A stretch of 64,000 nt of DNA from Methylaequor sp045563055 (GTDB lineage: Bacteria > Pseudomonadota > Alphaproteobacteria > Methylaequorales > Methylaequoraceae), in NCBI GenBank assembly GCA_045563055.1, contig JBJKUR010000008.1:62001-126000 (forward strand), given 5' to 3'. Position numbers and translations under genes: made by a program. This document shows positions 63,795 through 64,000 of this stretch, piece after piece (position 1 is the first letter of the stretch; each line of letters opens with the position of its first letter). A model generated the notes under the pieces. The model had not been told where the DNA came from. It saw nothing but the letters and a program-made list of their open reading frames with translations, and did no database searches.

Positions 63795-64000
63795 GCATCA
63801 TTAGAAGTATAATATTCTACTCACTTTTTTACTTAGGAACGTCTATTTATTTTATTTTGTTTTCACCTGTTAGAATTTTTAGTACAAAGTTTGTAATTAG
63901 ACTTTCGTTTATTTGGACAACTTCTGTAATAAGATTAGCAAAAATAGTATTAAAGATTGACTATTCTATAATAGGGAGAGAAAATATTCCAACAACAGGT
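63791..64000 (+). CDS. plsC: 1-acyl-sn-glycerol-3-phosphate acyltransferase, N-terminus (partial)
   Basis: The ORF begins with ATGA at 63791 overlapping the DUF218 stop and runs off the window edge. The 70 visible residues show an N-terminal membrane helix (FYSLFYLGTSIYFILF) and IIGRENIPTTG, the lead-in of PlsC enzymes just before their catalytic NHxxxxD motif, which is outside. The ftsX-DUF218-plsC order supports it. Confidence 0.8.
   Translation, partial: MSIIRSIIFYSLFYLGTSIYFILFSPVRIFSTKFVIRLSFIWTTSVIRLAKIVLKIDYSIIGRENIPTTG

Noticed and set aside
1..64000. CRISPR arrays, insertion sequences and phage genes
   Set aside because: I saw no regularly spaced direct repeats, transposases, integrases or phage structural genes. 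Repeated motifs are limited to the tRNA-Leu copies and simple A/T runs.

Overview
The window looks like a chromosomal stretch of a free-living, streamlined, very AT-rich (about 30% GC by eye) alphaproteobacterium, probably marine. Supporting signs are the ethylmalonyl-CoA pathway genes (ecm, ccr, mcd), a Coq7-type ubiquinone hydroxylase, the argH-lptM-lysA and ftsE-ftsX-DUF218-plsC orders, four-base or shorter gene overlaps and tiny spacers. I cannot name the lineage with certainty; an AEGEAN-169/HIMB59-like or related group would fit.

Layout. 1-6.4 kb: the end of gltB, gltD, a small glycosyltransferase, a 42-aa Cys-rich protein, two VTT/DedA-type membrane proteins around an unknown gene, and a membrane-anchored MlaC-like protein. 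6.7-37.5 kb: a surface-glycan island. Its core is a nonulosonic (legionaminic-type) acid pathway: on the minus strand legB-legC-legG-formyltransferase-PIG-L deacetylase-CMP-sugar synthetase-formyltransferase, and on the plus strand legI/neuB, a PseA/HisF/HisH amidotransferase set and a PtmE-like CBS-nucleotidyltransferase. A second synthase/CMP-synthetase pair with a pseudaminic-type methylase follows. Then come O-acyltransferases (an intact acyltransferase-3/SGNH protein, an interrupted one, and an MBOAT with an SGNH partner), and a radical SAM-SDR-PhyH-methyltransferase cluster. The absence of a LegH-type N-acetyltransferase, with two formyltransferases and a deacetylase in the same operon, suggests an N-formylated sugar.

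37.7-46.9 kb: tesA divergent from ybbA-ybbP, then a minus-strand operon of circularly permuted ATP-grasp, alpha-E and transglutaminase-like proteins. Its leader carries what I read as a glutamine (glnA-type) riboswitch placed right after a TATAAT promoter. Upstream lies an intact tRNA-Leu(CAA) plus two decayed copies of its 3' part, separated by a lipoprotein gene and an FAD-oxidoreductase gene.

46.9-64 kb: mostly core genes: fkbM, dsbB, coq7, HNH protein, esterase, a Nudix gene whose start is broken at an A9 run, the ethylmalonyl-CoA pathway (ecm divergent from ccr-mcd), a small twin-helix protein, PduO adenosyltransferase, etfB-etfA, a TlpA-like thioredoxin, argH, lptM, lysA, a degenerate-motif ftsE with ftsX, a DUF218 protein and the start of plsC. 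The corrinoid adenosyltransferase and ETF genes sit where they would serve Ecm (B12-dependent) and Mcd (FAD-dependent, ETF-linked).
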